Assembly (NCBI GenBank): GCA_963766365.1
Contig: CAVXZK010000006.1
Location: 310,001-374,000, forward strand
Direction: 5' to 3'
Source of the DNA: JALORV01 sp963766365
GTDB taxonomy: Bacteria; Pseudomonadota; Gammaproteobacteria; Burkholderiales; Burkholderiaceae_F
Length of the DNA: 64,000 bases
Positions 7,533 to 20,966 of this stretch are shown here, piece after piece. Numbering within the stretch: position 1 is the first letter of the stretch; every line of letters starts with the position of its first letter. A program made the position numbers and the translations under genes. A model generated the notes under the pieces. The model saw only the letters and a list, made by a program, of their open reading frames with translations. It was not told where the DNA came from and did no database searches.

Positions 7533-9032
7533 TCACCGCGGAAGGGTGGAATACCCCATCAGGAATTCGTCTACCGCCCGGGCGCACTGACGCCCTTCGC
7601 GGATCGCCCACACCACCAGGCTCTGGCCGCGACGCATGTCCCCCGCGGCGAAAATCTTCGCCACGTTGGTCGCATACGGACGCGGGCCGCCCTTGGCTTC
7701 CTCAGTCGCAGCACGGGCATTGCCGCGCGGGTCCCTGTCAACACCGAAGGATTCGAGCACCGAGGCGACCGGGGCGACGAAACCCATCGCAAAGAGCACG
7801 AGGTCGGCAGGAATCTCGAACTCCGAACCGGGCACCTCGATCATCTTCTGCGCGCCGGTAACCGGATCCTTCTGCCACTCGACCCGGGCGGCGACGAGCG
7901 CACGCACGTTGCCCCTGCCGTCGCCCTCGAAGCGCTTGGTCGTCACCGACCAGTCGCGCTCGACACCTTCTTCGTGCGAACTCGACGTCCGCAGCTTGAC
8001 CGGCCAGTACGGCCAGGTGAGTTCCTTGTTTTCCTTCGTCGGCGGCTGCGGCAGCAGCTCGAACTGCGTCACCGACTTCGCACCGTGCCGGTTGGAGGTA
8101 CCGACACAGTCCGAACCGGTGTCACCGCCGCCGATGACGACGACGTGCTTGCCCGTCGCCATGATCTGGTCCTTCACCTTGTCACCGGCGACGACCTTGT
8201 TCTGCTGCGGCAAGAATTCCATCGCGAAGTGCACGCCCTTCAGTTCGCGGCCGGGCACCGGCAGGTCGCGCGATTGCTCGGCACCGCCGGACAGGACGAC
8301 CGCATCGAACTCCTTCAGCAGTCGCTCGGGAGCGACTGTCTGGCTCGCCCAATTAGTGACGCCGCCATTGAGCTTCGACTTGCTGACGAGGACGCCCGTG
8401 CGAAACGTCACGCCCTCCGCTTCCATCTGCGCCACCCGGCGGTCGATGTGTGACTTCTCCATCTTGAAGTCCGGAATGCCATAGCGCAGCAGGCCGCCGA
8501 CCCGATCGTTCTTCTCGAACACGGTGACGTCATGACCGGCGCGTGCCAGTTGCTGCGCGGCAGCCAGTCCCGCGGGGCCGCTTCCAACAACAGCGACCTT
8601 CTTGCCGCTCTTCGCCTTCGGCGGCTGCGGCACCACCCAGCCTTCTTCCCAGCCCTTGTCGATGATCTTGTGCTCGATCGACTTGATGCCGACGGGCGCA
8701 TCATCGATATTCAGCGTGCAGGCCGCCTCGCACGGCGCCGGACACACGCGGCCAGTGAACTCGGGAAAGTTGTTGGTGCCGTGCAGGACGTCGAGCGCAG
8801 CCTTCCAGTCCTGGCGGTACACCAGGTCGTTGAAGTCGGGAATGATGTTGTTGACCGGGCAGCTGTTGTTGCAGAACGGGATGCCGCAGTCCATGCAGCG
8901 CGCACCCTGCACCGACGCCTGCTCGTCGGTCAGGTGAACGACGAACTCGCGCCAGTGCTGCTTGCGTGACTGTGGCGCCTCGGCGGCCTCCTCGAGCCGC
9001 TGATACTCCATGAATCCCGTGATCTTCCCCAT
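7533..9032 (-). CDS. gltD: Glutamate synthase [NADPH] small subunit
   Basis: A 499-residue subunit that takes electrons from NAD(P)H through FAD and Fe-S clusters and passes them to GltB for glutamine-to-glutamate conversion. The N-terminal Fe-S domain has C46, C49, C54, C58 (CMDCGIPFCNNSCP) and C97, C101, C105 (CPAPCEAAC). The first dinucleotide fold is GSGPAGLAAAQQLARAGHDV, with the second near VVVIGGGDTGSDC and a C-terminal FAAGDMRRGQSLVVWAI. Length is normal. It lies 24 bp downstream of gltB, as expected for a gltBD operon. Confidence 0.97.
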   Translation of the reverse strand: MGKITGFMEYQRLEEAAEAPQSRKQHWREFVVHLTDEQASVQGARCMDCGIPFCNNSCPVNNIIPDFNDLVYRQDWKAALDVLHGTNNFPEFTGRVCPAPCEAACTLNIDDAPVGIKSIEHKIIDKGWEEGWVVPQPPKAKSGKKVAVVGSGPAGLAAAQQLARAGHDVTVFEKNDRVGGLLRYGIPDFKMEKSHIDRRVAQMEAEGVTFRTGVLVSKSKLNGGVTNWASQTVAPERLLKEFDAVVLSGGAEQSRDLPVPGRELKGVHFAMEFLPQQNKVVAGDKVKDQIMATGKHVVVIGGGDTGSDCVGTSNRHGAKSVTQFELLPQPPTKENKELTWPYWPVKLRTSSSHEEGVERDWSVTTKRFEGDGRGNVRALVAARVEWQKDPVTGAQKMIEVPGSEFEIPADLVLFAMGFVAPVASVLESFGVDRDPRGNARAATEEAKGGPRPYATNVAKIFAAGDMRRGQSLVVWAIREGRQCARAVDEFLMGYSTLPR

Positions 9033-9056
9033 GATCTGCTCTCGCTGTTCTTTCTT

Positions 9057-13757
<4,701 letters not shown>

Positions 13758-13848
13758 ATGGAAGTCCTGGCAAGACCGGCACGCGTCCGGATTGGACGCG
13801 GCGCAGCCGGCACTTTACTGCGGCGTCACCGCACTGCACAACCTCGAA

Positions 13849-13913
13849 AATTGGGGTCTGTCCCCGATTAAAATCGATCAGACTGGCCAGGAGCGTTAAA
13901 TCGGGGACATAAC
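13849..13913. repeat. REP-like inverted repeat (GGGGTCTGTCCCC type)
   Basis: AATTGGGGTCTGTCCCCGATT (13849-13869) contains a GGGG-tctgt-CCCC hairpin. A second arm, TTAAATCGGGGACA (13896-13909), is the inverse complement of TGTCCCCGATT. Short inverted repeats with this GGGGACA/TGTCCCC core are scattered in many proteobacterial genomes and are often linked with RAYT transposases. One RAYT homologue lies about 1.4 kb away. The 175-bp gap between gltB and the transporter holds nothing else I can identify. Confidence 0.5.
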
Positions 13914-13932
13914 AACTGCGTGATCAAGCGAG

Positions 13933-15258
13933 CTACGCCGGCTTGGCGTCGTGTTGTTGCATGGCCTTACGGCGACGCTCATGGGCCTGGCCCAGCACCC
14001 AAGCGACCAGCAACCAGCCGACCGCGATGGGCACGCCGACCCAAGCCATGCCCGACAAACTTAGGCCGGCCGCCTTGAGTGCGGCGGTGAACCAGCTGGC
14101 CCCCGCGTCACCGCCTCGGTGGATGACGGTGTCGATGACGTTCTTGGCCTGGTACTTGTCGTCATGGTCGACGACGGTGAAAAGCGTCTCTCGCGTCGGC
14201 TTGGAAATGGCGAACTCCCCCGCCCGACGCAGTACACCGACGACCACCAGGACAGGCAGCAACGTCCATAGCCCCAGGGCGAAGAAACCAATGACGGACA
14301 GGGCAGGAAGCGCCACCAGCATCGCCGTCGCTCCGATGCGGCTCAGCAGCCGTCCTGTCACGAAGAATTGCAGTAGCAGCGTCAGCGCGTTGACCGCGAG
14401 ATCGACACTCGCGAAGAGCCGCGTGCGCTCGGCGGAGTCGCTGATCGCGCTGCCCACCAGACTGACCTGCAGGAAGTACAGCAGCGTGCCCAGCACCGTG
14501 TAGCTCAACACAAACACCGCGATGCCGAGCAGGTACGGCGAGCCCGCCACGCGGATCACGCCGACCCACAGGCTGGCCTTCGGTTTCCCCTCGTCGGTCC
14601 GTGTGAGCACGCCGCGCTTGCCGGAGAGCTTCAGCAACGCCCCGATGCAGACGAGCGCCAGTGCGAGCGTGCCAGCGGAGGCGAGCAGCAGCCCACTCAG
14701 TCCGGTCGATTGCAACAGCAGCCCCGCAGCGCCGGGACCGGCGATCGCCCCTAGGCTGCCGCCGGCGGAAATGACGCCGAACAGCCGTCGCGCCGCCTCG
14801 GTCGACCAGATGTCCGCCATGAAGCTCCAGAACACCGAGATCACGAACAGGTTGAAGACGCTGACGAAGACGAAGAAGAAGGGCGCCACCTCAACCTGTG
14901 GAGCCCCGCCGCGCAGAGCCGCCCAGAAAAGCAACAGCACCGCGATGACGACCCCGTAGACCAGCGGCAGAAGGCGCTGCACGGCGAGCCGCGACGCCAC
15001 CCACCCGAAGGCGGGGATCAGCGCCACCATCGTGACGAAGGTCCCGCTGAAAAGGTGCTGCATGCGTTCGACGCCGTACTGCACCGCCATTTCGTCGCGC
15101 AAGGGCCGCACCATGTAGTAGGCGGCCAGCAGGCAGAAAAAGTAGAGGAACGACCACACCAGCAGCGCCAGCTCGCCGCGCCGCACCTGCGCGACGCGTT
15201 CGATCAAGCGCGCAAGCCAACCCCCGGGCGCCGGCTCAGCATCGCTCGCCACGCTCAT
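13933..15258 (-). CDS. Npt1/Npt2 (ATP/ADP-translocase-like) family transporter
   Basis: A 441-residue inner-membrane protein with about 12 hydrophobic helices. Family landmarks include LLAAYYMVRPLRDEMAVQYG, FWSFMADIWSTEAARRLFG, SKPTRETLFTVV and KYQAKNVIDTVIHRGGDA. The last two are hallmarks of homologues of nucleotide transporters in free-living proteobacteria; the real substrate is unproven. I chose the ATG at 15258, which overlaps the upstream stop codon (ATGA), over frames reaching further upstream. It is last in the aroK-aroB-dgt operon, so expression is probably coupled to the upstream gene. A plain MFS permease is the alternative. Confidence 0.72.
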   Translation of the reverse strand: MSVASDAEPAPGGWLARLIERVAQVRRGELALLVWSFLYFFCLLAAYYMVRPLRDEMAVQYGVERMQHLFSGTFVTMVALIPAFGWVASRLAVQRLLPLVYGVVIAVLLLFWAALRGGAPQVEVAPFFFVFVSVFNLFVISVFWSFMADIWSTEAARRLFGVISAGGSLGAIAGPGAAGLLLQSTGLSGLLLASAGTLALALVCIGALLKLSGKRGVLTRTDEGKPKASLWVGVIRVAGSPYLLGIAVFVLSYTVLGTLLYFLQVSLVGSAISDSAERTRLFASVDLAVNALTLLLQFFVTGRLLSRIGATAMLVALPALSVIGFFALGLWTLLPVLVVVGVLRRAGEFAISKPTRETLFTVVDHDDKYQAKNVIDTVIHRGGDAGASWFTAALKAAGLSLSGMAWVGVPIAVGWLLVAWVLGQAHERRRKAMQQHDAKPA

Positions 15259-15953
15259 GGCGGCAGGGGAACCGCACGCCTCGGCCGCCCGGCGCGCGCC
15301 CGCTGCGGCCGTCGGGGACAGAGATGCTCGATCTGTCGCACGAATTCGGCCGAGCCGAGCACCCATCCTCCGGACAGGGCGCGCTCGAACTGCTCCGAGC
15401 AACCGGAACCGGGCCCCGCCCCCAGCCAGGCGCGATACGCGGCCTGGCGTTCGAACGGCGTGTTTCCAAGCGCCCAGTACAGCGGATGGACGTGCACACC
15501 CGCGTCGGCGACCAGGCCCACATGATGACGGCAGCTCGACCAGCGATAGTCCTCGGGCGACTGCGCGAGCCCGGCGAGTACCGGTTGCCACTCCACGAAA
15601 CGAAGTGCTTCCAGCAGTTGCGTGTCCGCCTCGAGCAGGGCTGCGCGATAGCGCCCTGCGAAGAGCCCGCCACGCTCCCCGCGCCGGTCATTGATCCAGC
15701 GGACGTAATGCCGACCAATCGCCTGCATCGTGCGGCCGACCCCGTCCGCCTCACCAGGCGTGGCCAGCAACCACAGGGCCCGCGGGAGCAGTGCGTAGCC
15801 GTGCAAGGCAACGCCCGCCTCAGCCGCCGCGCTCAGCAGCGTTTCAAGCAGGCGCCCGGCATCGGCATCGTCGGCGAACAGTGCGCGCGATCCGGATCGC
15901 TGCACGACAAGATGCGGGAAGCCGCCGACCGCGAGCCTGGCGAGACGAGCCAT
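15255..15953 (-). CDS. Catalytically degenerate RAYT/Y1-transposase-like protein
   Basis: A 232-residue homologue of REP-associated tyrosine transposases. The scaffold is retained: MARLARLAVGGFPHLVVQRS at the start, RTMQAIGRHYVRWIN, GGLFAGRYRAALLEAD, EDYRWSSCRHH and HPLYWALG. By my alignment the HUH motif normally NHVHLL is R58-A-L-W-L-L, so both metal-binding histidines are lost (A59, W61). The catalytic Tyr of the YIELNPVRAG-type motif is Phe119 (RFVEWQPVLAG). The frame is otherwise intact. It starts 14 bp after dgt and its stop overlaps the transporter ATG. It is probably domesticated as a DNA/RNA-binding protein or is under relaxed selection; function unknown. Confidence 0.8.
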   Translation of the reverse strand: MARLARLAVGGFPHLVVQRSGSRALFADDADAGRLLETLLSAAAEAGVALHGYALLPRALWLLATPGEADGVGRTMQAIGRHYVRWINDRRGERGGLFAGRYRAALLEADTQLLEALRFVEWQPVLAGLAQSPEDYRWSSCRHHVGLVADAGVHVHPLYWALGNTPFERQAAYRAWLGAGPGSGCSEQFERALSGGWVLGSAEFVRQIEHLCPRRPQRARAGRPRRAVPLPP

Positions 15954-15967
15954 GCGACCCGCCTGCG

Positions 15968-17098
15968 TCAGTCGGCCTCGCCCACTGCGTACAGGCGGCG
16001 ATGCTCACGGATCGCATAGCGATCGGTCATGCCTGCCACGTAGTCGGCAATCGCACGCGGTTTGTCCTGAGCGGCGCGCAGCTGGTGATCCGACGGCAAC
16101 AGGCGCGGCTCGTCGATGAAGGCCGCAAACAGCTCACGCACGATCCGGCGCGCCCTCGCTGTCATGCGCATCACCTGGTAGTGCCGGTACAGGTTGTCGT
16201 ACAGGAATCGCTTCAGCACATCTGCCTCGGCCCGTAACGCCGGCGAGAATGCAATCAGCGGGCCGGCCTGGCGCACCTCGTCGATGGTCGACGGTGTGGC
16301 CGCCGCAATCCGCCGCATGCTTTCCTCGGTCAGGTCGACGACCAGCGTGTTGATCATGCGGCGCACTGTTTCGTGAATCATGCGACGTTCGGCGATTTCC
16401 GGAAACTGCTGCCGCACCAGTTCGGCGTGGCGGGCGAAGAGGGGCACGGTCTCGAGCTGCGCGACCTCGAGCAGGCGTGAGCGCAGGCCGTCGTCGATGT
16501 CGTGGTTGTTGTAGGCGATTTCGTCGGCGAGGTTGGCGATCTGTGCTTCCAGGCTCGGCTGGCGTTTCAGCAGGAAGCGCTCGCCGAGCTCGCCGAGCCG
16601 GCGGGCGTTGTCGAGCGAGCAGTGCTTGAGGATGCCTTCGCGCGTCTCGAACGTCAGGTTCAGGCCGTTGAACGCGCCGTAGCGTTCCTCCAGCTCCTCG
16701 ACCACGCGCAACGACTGCAGGTTGTGCTCGAAACCGCCGTGATCGCGCATGCACTCGGCCAGCGCGTCCTGGCCGGCATGACCGAACGGCGTGTGGCCGA
16801 GATCATGGGCCAGTGCCACCGCCTCCACCAGATCCTCGTTGAGCCGCAGGTTGCGCGCGATCGCGCGTCCGATCTGCGCCACCTCCAGTGAATGCGTCAA
16901 CCGAGTGCGGAACAGGTCGCCCTCGTGGTTGACGAAGACCTGCGTCTTGTACTCGAGGCGACGGAACGCCGTCGAATGAACGATGCGGTCCCGATCGCGC
17001 TGGAAGTCGGTGCGCCCCCGCACCGGAGGCTCGGCATGGCGGCGTCCTCGTGAATGGGCGGGATCGGCCGCATAAGGCGCGAGCTCCATCACGCTCAC
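15968..17098 (-). CDS. dgt: Deoxyguanosinetriphosphate triphosphohydrolase-like protein
   Basis: A 376-residue HD-domain dNTPase that would cleave dGTP (or other dNTPs) to deoxynucleoside and triphosphate. Key motifs are DRDRIVHSTAFRRLEYKTQV, TRLTHSLEVAQIGR (first metal His) and ALAHDLGHTPFGHAGQDAL (HD pair). The start is GTG at 17098, overlapping the aroB stop (GTGA). An in-frame ATG three codons later (17089) is a close alternative. The length fits the dGTPase type 2 subfamily. Confidence 0.93.
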   Translation of the reverse strand: MSVMELAPYAADPAHSRGRRHAEPPVRGRTDFQRDRDRIVHSTAFRRLEYKTQVFVNHEGDLFRTRLTHSLEVAQIGRAIARNLRLNEDLVEAVALAHDLGHTPFGHAGQDALAECMRDHGGFEHNLQSLRVVEELEERYGAFNGLNLTFETREGILKHCSLDNARRLGELGERFLLKRQPSLEAQIANLADEIAYNNHDIDDGLRSRLLEVAQLETVPLFARHAELVRQQFPEIAERRMIHETVRRMINTLVVDLTEESMRRIAAATPSTIDEVRQAGPLIAFSPALRAEADVLKRFLYDNLYRHYQVMRMTARARRIVRELFAAFIDEPRLLPSDHQLRAAQDKPRAIADYVAGMTDRYAIREHRRLYAVGEAD

Positions 17099-18174
17099 AC
17101 GTAGCCCCCGGCAGCCAGCGTGTCCCGCAGTGCGCGGTCAGGAACCGTTCGCTGCACCGCCTTACCGATGCGTTCGAGCAGGATGAAGCGGATCTCGCCC
17201 GCCTCGGCCTTCTTGTCGCCACGCATCGAGCGGATCGCGACCTCCGCGGAGAGTCCGCCGATGTGCACCGGCAGTCCGGCAGCCTGCACAGCAGCACGGA
17301 TGGGATCGAGGCTCTCGCGCGCGAGTAGCCCGACACGGTGCGACAGGTCCGCCGCCAGCACCATGCCGCAGCCGACGGCCTCGCCATGCAGCCAGCGCTC
17401 GTAGCCGGTCAGTGCCTCGATCGCGTGGCCGAAGGTGTGCCCGAAGTTCAGCAGCGCACGCTCGCCGGACTCGCGCTCATCGCGTTCGACGATGCCCGCC
17501 TTGATCTGGCAGGAACGCGCGATCGCCCGCGTCAGCGCGCCGGCATCGCGCGAACGGAGTGCCGGCAGCTCGCGCGTAGTCGCTTCGAAGTAGTCGCTGT
17601 CGGCAAGCAGTCCGTGCTTGAGCACTTCCGCCAGCCCGGCGGAAAGCTCGCGATCAGGCAGCGTACGCAGCGTCGACGTGTCGCTGATCACGAGCTGCGG
17701 CTGGTGAAACGCGCCGATCAGGTTCTTGCCCTGCGGATGATTGATGCCGGTCTTGCCGCCGACGGAGGAGTCGACCTGGGCCAGCAGCGTCGTCGGCACC
17801 TGCACAAACCGGATGCCTCGCATGTAGATCGCGGCGGCGAAACCCGCCACGTCCCCCACGACGCCGCCGCCCAGGGCAACGATCAGGCTCTTGCGGTCCA
17901 CGCCGCTGTCCACCAGCGCATCGAGGACTGTGGACACCGACGACCAGTGCTTGTGAGTTTCGCCATCGGGCAACGTTATCGTCGCGACGCTCGCGATGGC
18001 CTGCAGCGCCCTGCGCAACGAGTCCGCATACAGCGCGCCGACCGCGGCACCCGTGACGATCGCGATCCGGGTCGGGGCCAGCGGCGCAATGAATTCGGCG
18101 GCGCTCTCGAGCAGATCGGCGCCGATCACGATGTCGTATTGCCGGCCCGGCAGGCCGACGGTCACGCGTTGCAT
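17095..18174 (-). CDS. aroB: 3-dehydroquinate synthase
   Basis: A 359-residue shikimate-pathway enzyme converting DAHP to 3-dehydroquinate, NAD- and metal-dependent. It shows DGETHKHW, the NAD-binding GGGVVGDVAGFAAAIYMRG, PTTLLAQVDSSVGGKTGINH, the metal-site LAEVLKHG and GHTFGHAIE, and WLHGEAVGCGM. The start is the ATG at 18174 (MQRVTVGLPG), 19 bp after aroK. A longer frame upstream overlaps aroK and is not used. Confidence 0.97.
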   Translation of the reverse strand: MQRVTVGLPGRQYDIVIGADLLESAAEFIAPLAPTRIAIVTGAAVGALYADSLRRALQAIASVATITLPDGETHKHWSSVSTVLDALVDSGVDRKSLIVALGGGVVGDVAGFAAAIYMRGIRFVQVPTTLLAQVDSSVGGKTGINHPQGKNLIGAFHQPQLVISDTSTLRTLPDRELSAGLAEVLKHGLLADSDYFEATTRELPALRSRDAGALTRAIARSCQIKAGIVERDERESGERALLNFGHTFGHAIEALTGYERWLHGEAVGCGMVLAADLSHRVGLLARESLDPIRAAVQAAGLPVHIGGLSAEVAIRSMRGDKKAEAGEIRFILLERIGKAVQRTVPDRALRDTLAAGGYV

Positions 18175-18193
18175 CGGGCGATTGTACGAGTCG

Positions 18194-18748
18194 CTATGTG
18201 CCCTCCGGGCCCGTGGCGGCCTGAACCAGCGCACGCACTTCGGGGTGCGCGAGCAGCCGCTGTACCAGCTTCTTGGGGTTCGACGCCGCCGACTGCACGG
18301 CGACGTGGGCGACCTCTTCGTACAACGGCTCGCGCTCCGCCAGCAACTGCTCGATGCGCTCGCGCGGGTTTTCGGTGCGCAGCAGCGGGCGTGACTTGTC
18401 GCGGCGGGTGCGCCGATGGACCTCGTCGGCGCTGGTCCGCAGATAGACCACCAGGCCCCGCTCCCGCAGCCGCTGCCGCGTCTGCGGATCGAGCACGGCG
18501 CCGCCGCCGGTCGCCAGCACGATATTCGGCCTCGCACTCAGTTCGTCGACCAGCGCGGCTTCCCGTCGGCGGAATCCGGCCTCGCCCTCGATCTCGAAGA
18601 TTGTCGGGATCGGCACACCACTGCGCGCTTCCAGTTCCCGATCGGCGTCGACAAACCCGAACCCGATCGTGTCCGCCAGCAGGCGGCCGATGGTCGACTT
18701 GCCGGCGCCCATCATGCCGACGAGGAAAATCGAACGAACCGTTGCCAT
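18194..18748 (-). CDS. aroK: Shikimate kinase
   Basis: A 184-residue kinase that phosphorylates shikimate at the 3-OH. It has a P-loop GMMGAGKST (11-19), FVDADRELEARSG (substrate Asp), FRRREAALVDELS, ATGGGAVLD and the lid RRTRRDKSRPLLR. It is first gene of the aroK-aroB-dgt unit and is separated from pilQ by a terminator, so it needs its own promoter within 18749-18775 or read-through. Confidence 0.96.
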   Translation of the reverse strand: MATVRSIFLVGMMGAGKSTIGRLLADTIGFGFVDADRELEARSGVPIPTIFEIEGEAGFRRREAALVDELSARPNIVLATGGGAVLDPQTRQRLRERGLVVYLRTSADEVHRRTRRDKSRPLLRTENPRERIEQLLAEREPLYEEVAHVAVQSAASNPKKLVQRLLAHPEVRALVQAATGPEGT

Positions 18749-18775
18749 TCCGGCAGCGTAACGCAGGCGCTTGAA

Positions 18776-18806
18776 TGAAAAAGGGCCGCGCAGGGCGGCC
18801 CTTTGT
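18776..18806 (-). terminator. Rho-independent terminator after pilQ
   Basis: A 9-bp stem AAAGGGCCG / CGGCCCTTT with a 7-nt loop, continued on the minus strand by TTTTTCATTC. It lies between the pilQ stop (18822) and the aroK start (18748), so it ends the pilMNOPQ transcript. Confidence 0.8.
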
Positions 18807-18821
18807 GGCGGAGCTCGCGCG

Positions 18822-20966
18822 CTAGCGCAGAGAGGCCGCGTTGATGCGCTCGGAGACGATGCGCGGCGTGATGAAGATCAGCAGCTCGGTGCGGTCGTCC
18901 TGTTTGCTGGTGGTCTTGAAGAGATAGCCCACTACCGGCAGGTCGCCGAGGAACGGAACCTTCGTCACCGACGTGCGCGTGTTCTGCTCGTAGATGCCGC
19001 CGAGCACGACGGTGCCGCCGTTTTCGACCAGCACCTGCGTCTGCACGTTCTTCGTGTCGATGGCCGGTCCCGCTGTCGTCGGCTGCCCCGGTGTGTCCTT
19101 GTTCACCTTGACATCCATGAAGATCGCACCTTCCGGCGTGATCTGCGGCGTCACCTCGAGCTTCAGCACGGCCTTGCGGAACGCGACCGACGTGGCACCA
19201 GAGGAAGTAGCCTGCTGGTACGGAATTTCCGTGCCCTGCTCAATCGTCGCCTTGACCTTGTCGGCGGTCACGACGCGCGGACTGGAGATGACCTTGCCCT
19301 GTCCATCGGACTCGAGCGCGGTGAGTTCGAGGTTGAGCAGGCGCGTCAGGCTGCTGTTGAACAGCGTCAGGTTCAGGGCGCCTGGGTTGAAACCGTTCAG
19401 ACCGATCGCCGGCAGGTTGACGTTGTTGGAATCGATGACGCGCACCGGCGGCGTGCCCGGCAGCGTCGGCACGGCGTTCTGCGCGCCAAGTGACGCTTCG
19501 TTGGTGACCCGCCCGTAGCCGAACTTCACACCGAGACTGCGCGCGAACTTATCGTCGGCTTCGACGATGCGCGCCTCGATCAGCACCTGCGGCACCGCGA
19601 TGTCGATTCGCTGCAGCAGGCGCCGGACTTCCTCGAGTTTCGACGCGGTGTCCTGCACGAAGAGCTGGTTGGTGCGCGGGTCCACCGCGACCGTGCCGCG
19701 CTTCGACAGTAGGCGCTGCTGGCCGTCCACCAGCAGGCGCCGCACTTCGTCTGCCTTCTGGTAGTTGACGATGAAGGCCTCGTTACGCAGCGGCTCCAGG
19801 TCCTGAATCTGGTTGCGCGACTCGAGCTCCAGCTTCTCCTTGGTCGCGATCTCGTCACGCGGCGCCACCAGCAGGACATTGCCGTTCTTGCGCATGTCCA
19901 GACCCTTGGTCTGCAGGATGATGTCGAGCGCCTGGTCCCAGGGCACGTCCTTCAGCCGCAGCGTAATCGTGCCGCCGACCGAATCGCTGGTGATGATGTT
20001 CAGGTTCGTGAAATCGGCGATCACCTGCAGCAGCGAACGCACATCGACGTTCTGGAAGTTCAGCGAGAGGCGCTCTCCCTGGTACCCCTGGCGGGTGCCC
20101 TGGAACAGGCGGTTCGGATCTTCCTTCACCGGACGCACCTCGAGGACAAAGCGTGTGTCGCTCTGGTAGGCGTTGTGCTCCCATAGGCCGCGCGGCTCGA
20201 CCACCAGTCGTGCGCTGTTGCCTTGCTGGCTCGCGGTCACGTTGTTCACCGGCGTGGCAAAGTCGGACACGTCGAGCCGGCGCTTCAGCGAATCCGGCAG
20301 CGTCGTGTTGAGGAAGTCGACGACGACCGTGTTGCCCTGCTGGCGGATGTCGACATTGGTATTCGGATCCGACATGTCGATGACGACACGACCTTCGCCC
20401 TCGGCGCCGCGCCGGAAATCCACACCCCGCAGTGAGCGGGCGCCCGTCGCGGCCGGTTGCGCCGCCGCAGTCGTCGTCGGTGTCGCCGGAGTGGTCGCCG
20501 CAGCGGCGGCCGGTGCAGCCGTCGGCCGGAACGTCGTCGTATCCGTCGCTCCGCCCAGCGCCACCAGGATGCGCTTGCCATCGATGCTGACCGCATGGGT
20601 CAGCGGCCGCTTCAGATTCAGCACAACGCGCGAGCGGCCCGACGCCTGGACAATATTGACCGAGCGAAGATCGCCCTGGTTGAGTTCGACCTGGTTGCGG
20701 CCAACGGCATTGACTGCGCCCGGAAGGTCGAGCGCGACCCGCGCCGGGTTGGCCACCGAGAAGCTCGCCGGCGTGCCCTGCACCGGATTCTTCATGTCGA
20801 TCATCAGCACGACGCCGGTCGCAGTCTGCGAAGCATCAATGCGTTCGATCGCGTTGCTGGCATCGGCCGCTGGAGTTTGCGCCGCAGCCATCGCGGCGAA
20901 AGCGGTCAGGCCGGCCACTGCCAGATTCGACAGCGCCTTGACAAGACCCTTGATCGACTTGCTCAT
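18822..20966 (-). CDS. pilQ: Type IV pilus secretin PilQ
   Basis: A 714-residue outer-membrane secretin through which the pilus emerges. The ATG at 20966 (MSKSIKGLVKAL) has an AGGGAG site and overlaps the pilP stop as ATGA. A signal peptide ends near Ala29. Two AMIN domains follow (VVLMIDMKNPVQ; RGVDFRRGAEGEGRVVIDMS), then the STN/N0 domain (LSLNFQNVDVRSLLQVIADF), an N1 domain, and the secretin barrel from VPQVLIEARIVEADD to FKTTSKQDDRTELLIFITPR. Last gene of the pil operon. Confidence 0.97.
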   Translation of the reverse strand: MSKSIKGLVKALSNLAVAGLTAFAAMAAAQTPAADASNAIERIDASQTATGVVLMIDMKNPVQGTPASFSVANPARVALDLPGAVNAVGRNQVELNQGDLRSVNIVQASGRSRVVLNLKRPLTHAVSIDGKRILVALGGATDTTTFRPTAAPAAAAATTPATPTTTAAAQPAATGARSLRGVDFRRGAEGEGRVVIDMSDPNTNVDIRQQGNTVVVDFLNTTLPDSLKRRLDVSDFATPVNNVTASQQGNSARLVVEPRGLWEHNAYQSDTRFVLEVRPVKEDPNRLFQGTRQGYQGERLSLNFQNVDVRSLLQVIADFTNLNIITSDSVGGTITLRLKDVPWDQALDIILQTKGLDMRKNGNVLLVAPRDEIATKEKLELESRNQIQDLEPLRNEAFIVNYQKADEVRRLLVDGQQRLLSKRGTVAVDPRTNQLFVQDTASKLEEVRRLLQRIDIAVPQVLIEARIVEADDKFARSLGVKFGYGRVTNEASLGAQNAVPTLPGTPPVRVIDSNNVNLPAIGLNGFNPGALNLTLFNSSLTRLLNLELTALESDGQGKVISSPRVVTADKVKATIEQGTEIPYQQATSSGATSVAFRKAVLKLEVTPQITPEGAIFMDVKVNKDTPGQPTTAGPAIDTKNVQTQVLVENGGTVVLGGIYEQNTRTSVTKVPFLGDLPVVGYLFKTTSKQDDRTELLIFITPRIVSERINAASLR

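Noticed and set aside
15259..15591. Longer N-terminus for the transporter (open frame upstream to 15591)
   Set aside because: The extra sequence lies wholly inside the transposase-like gene in another frame and lacks transporter features; the ATGA overlap start fits better.
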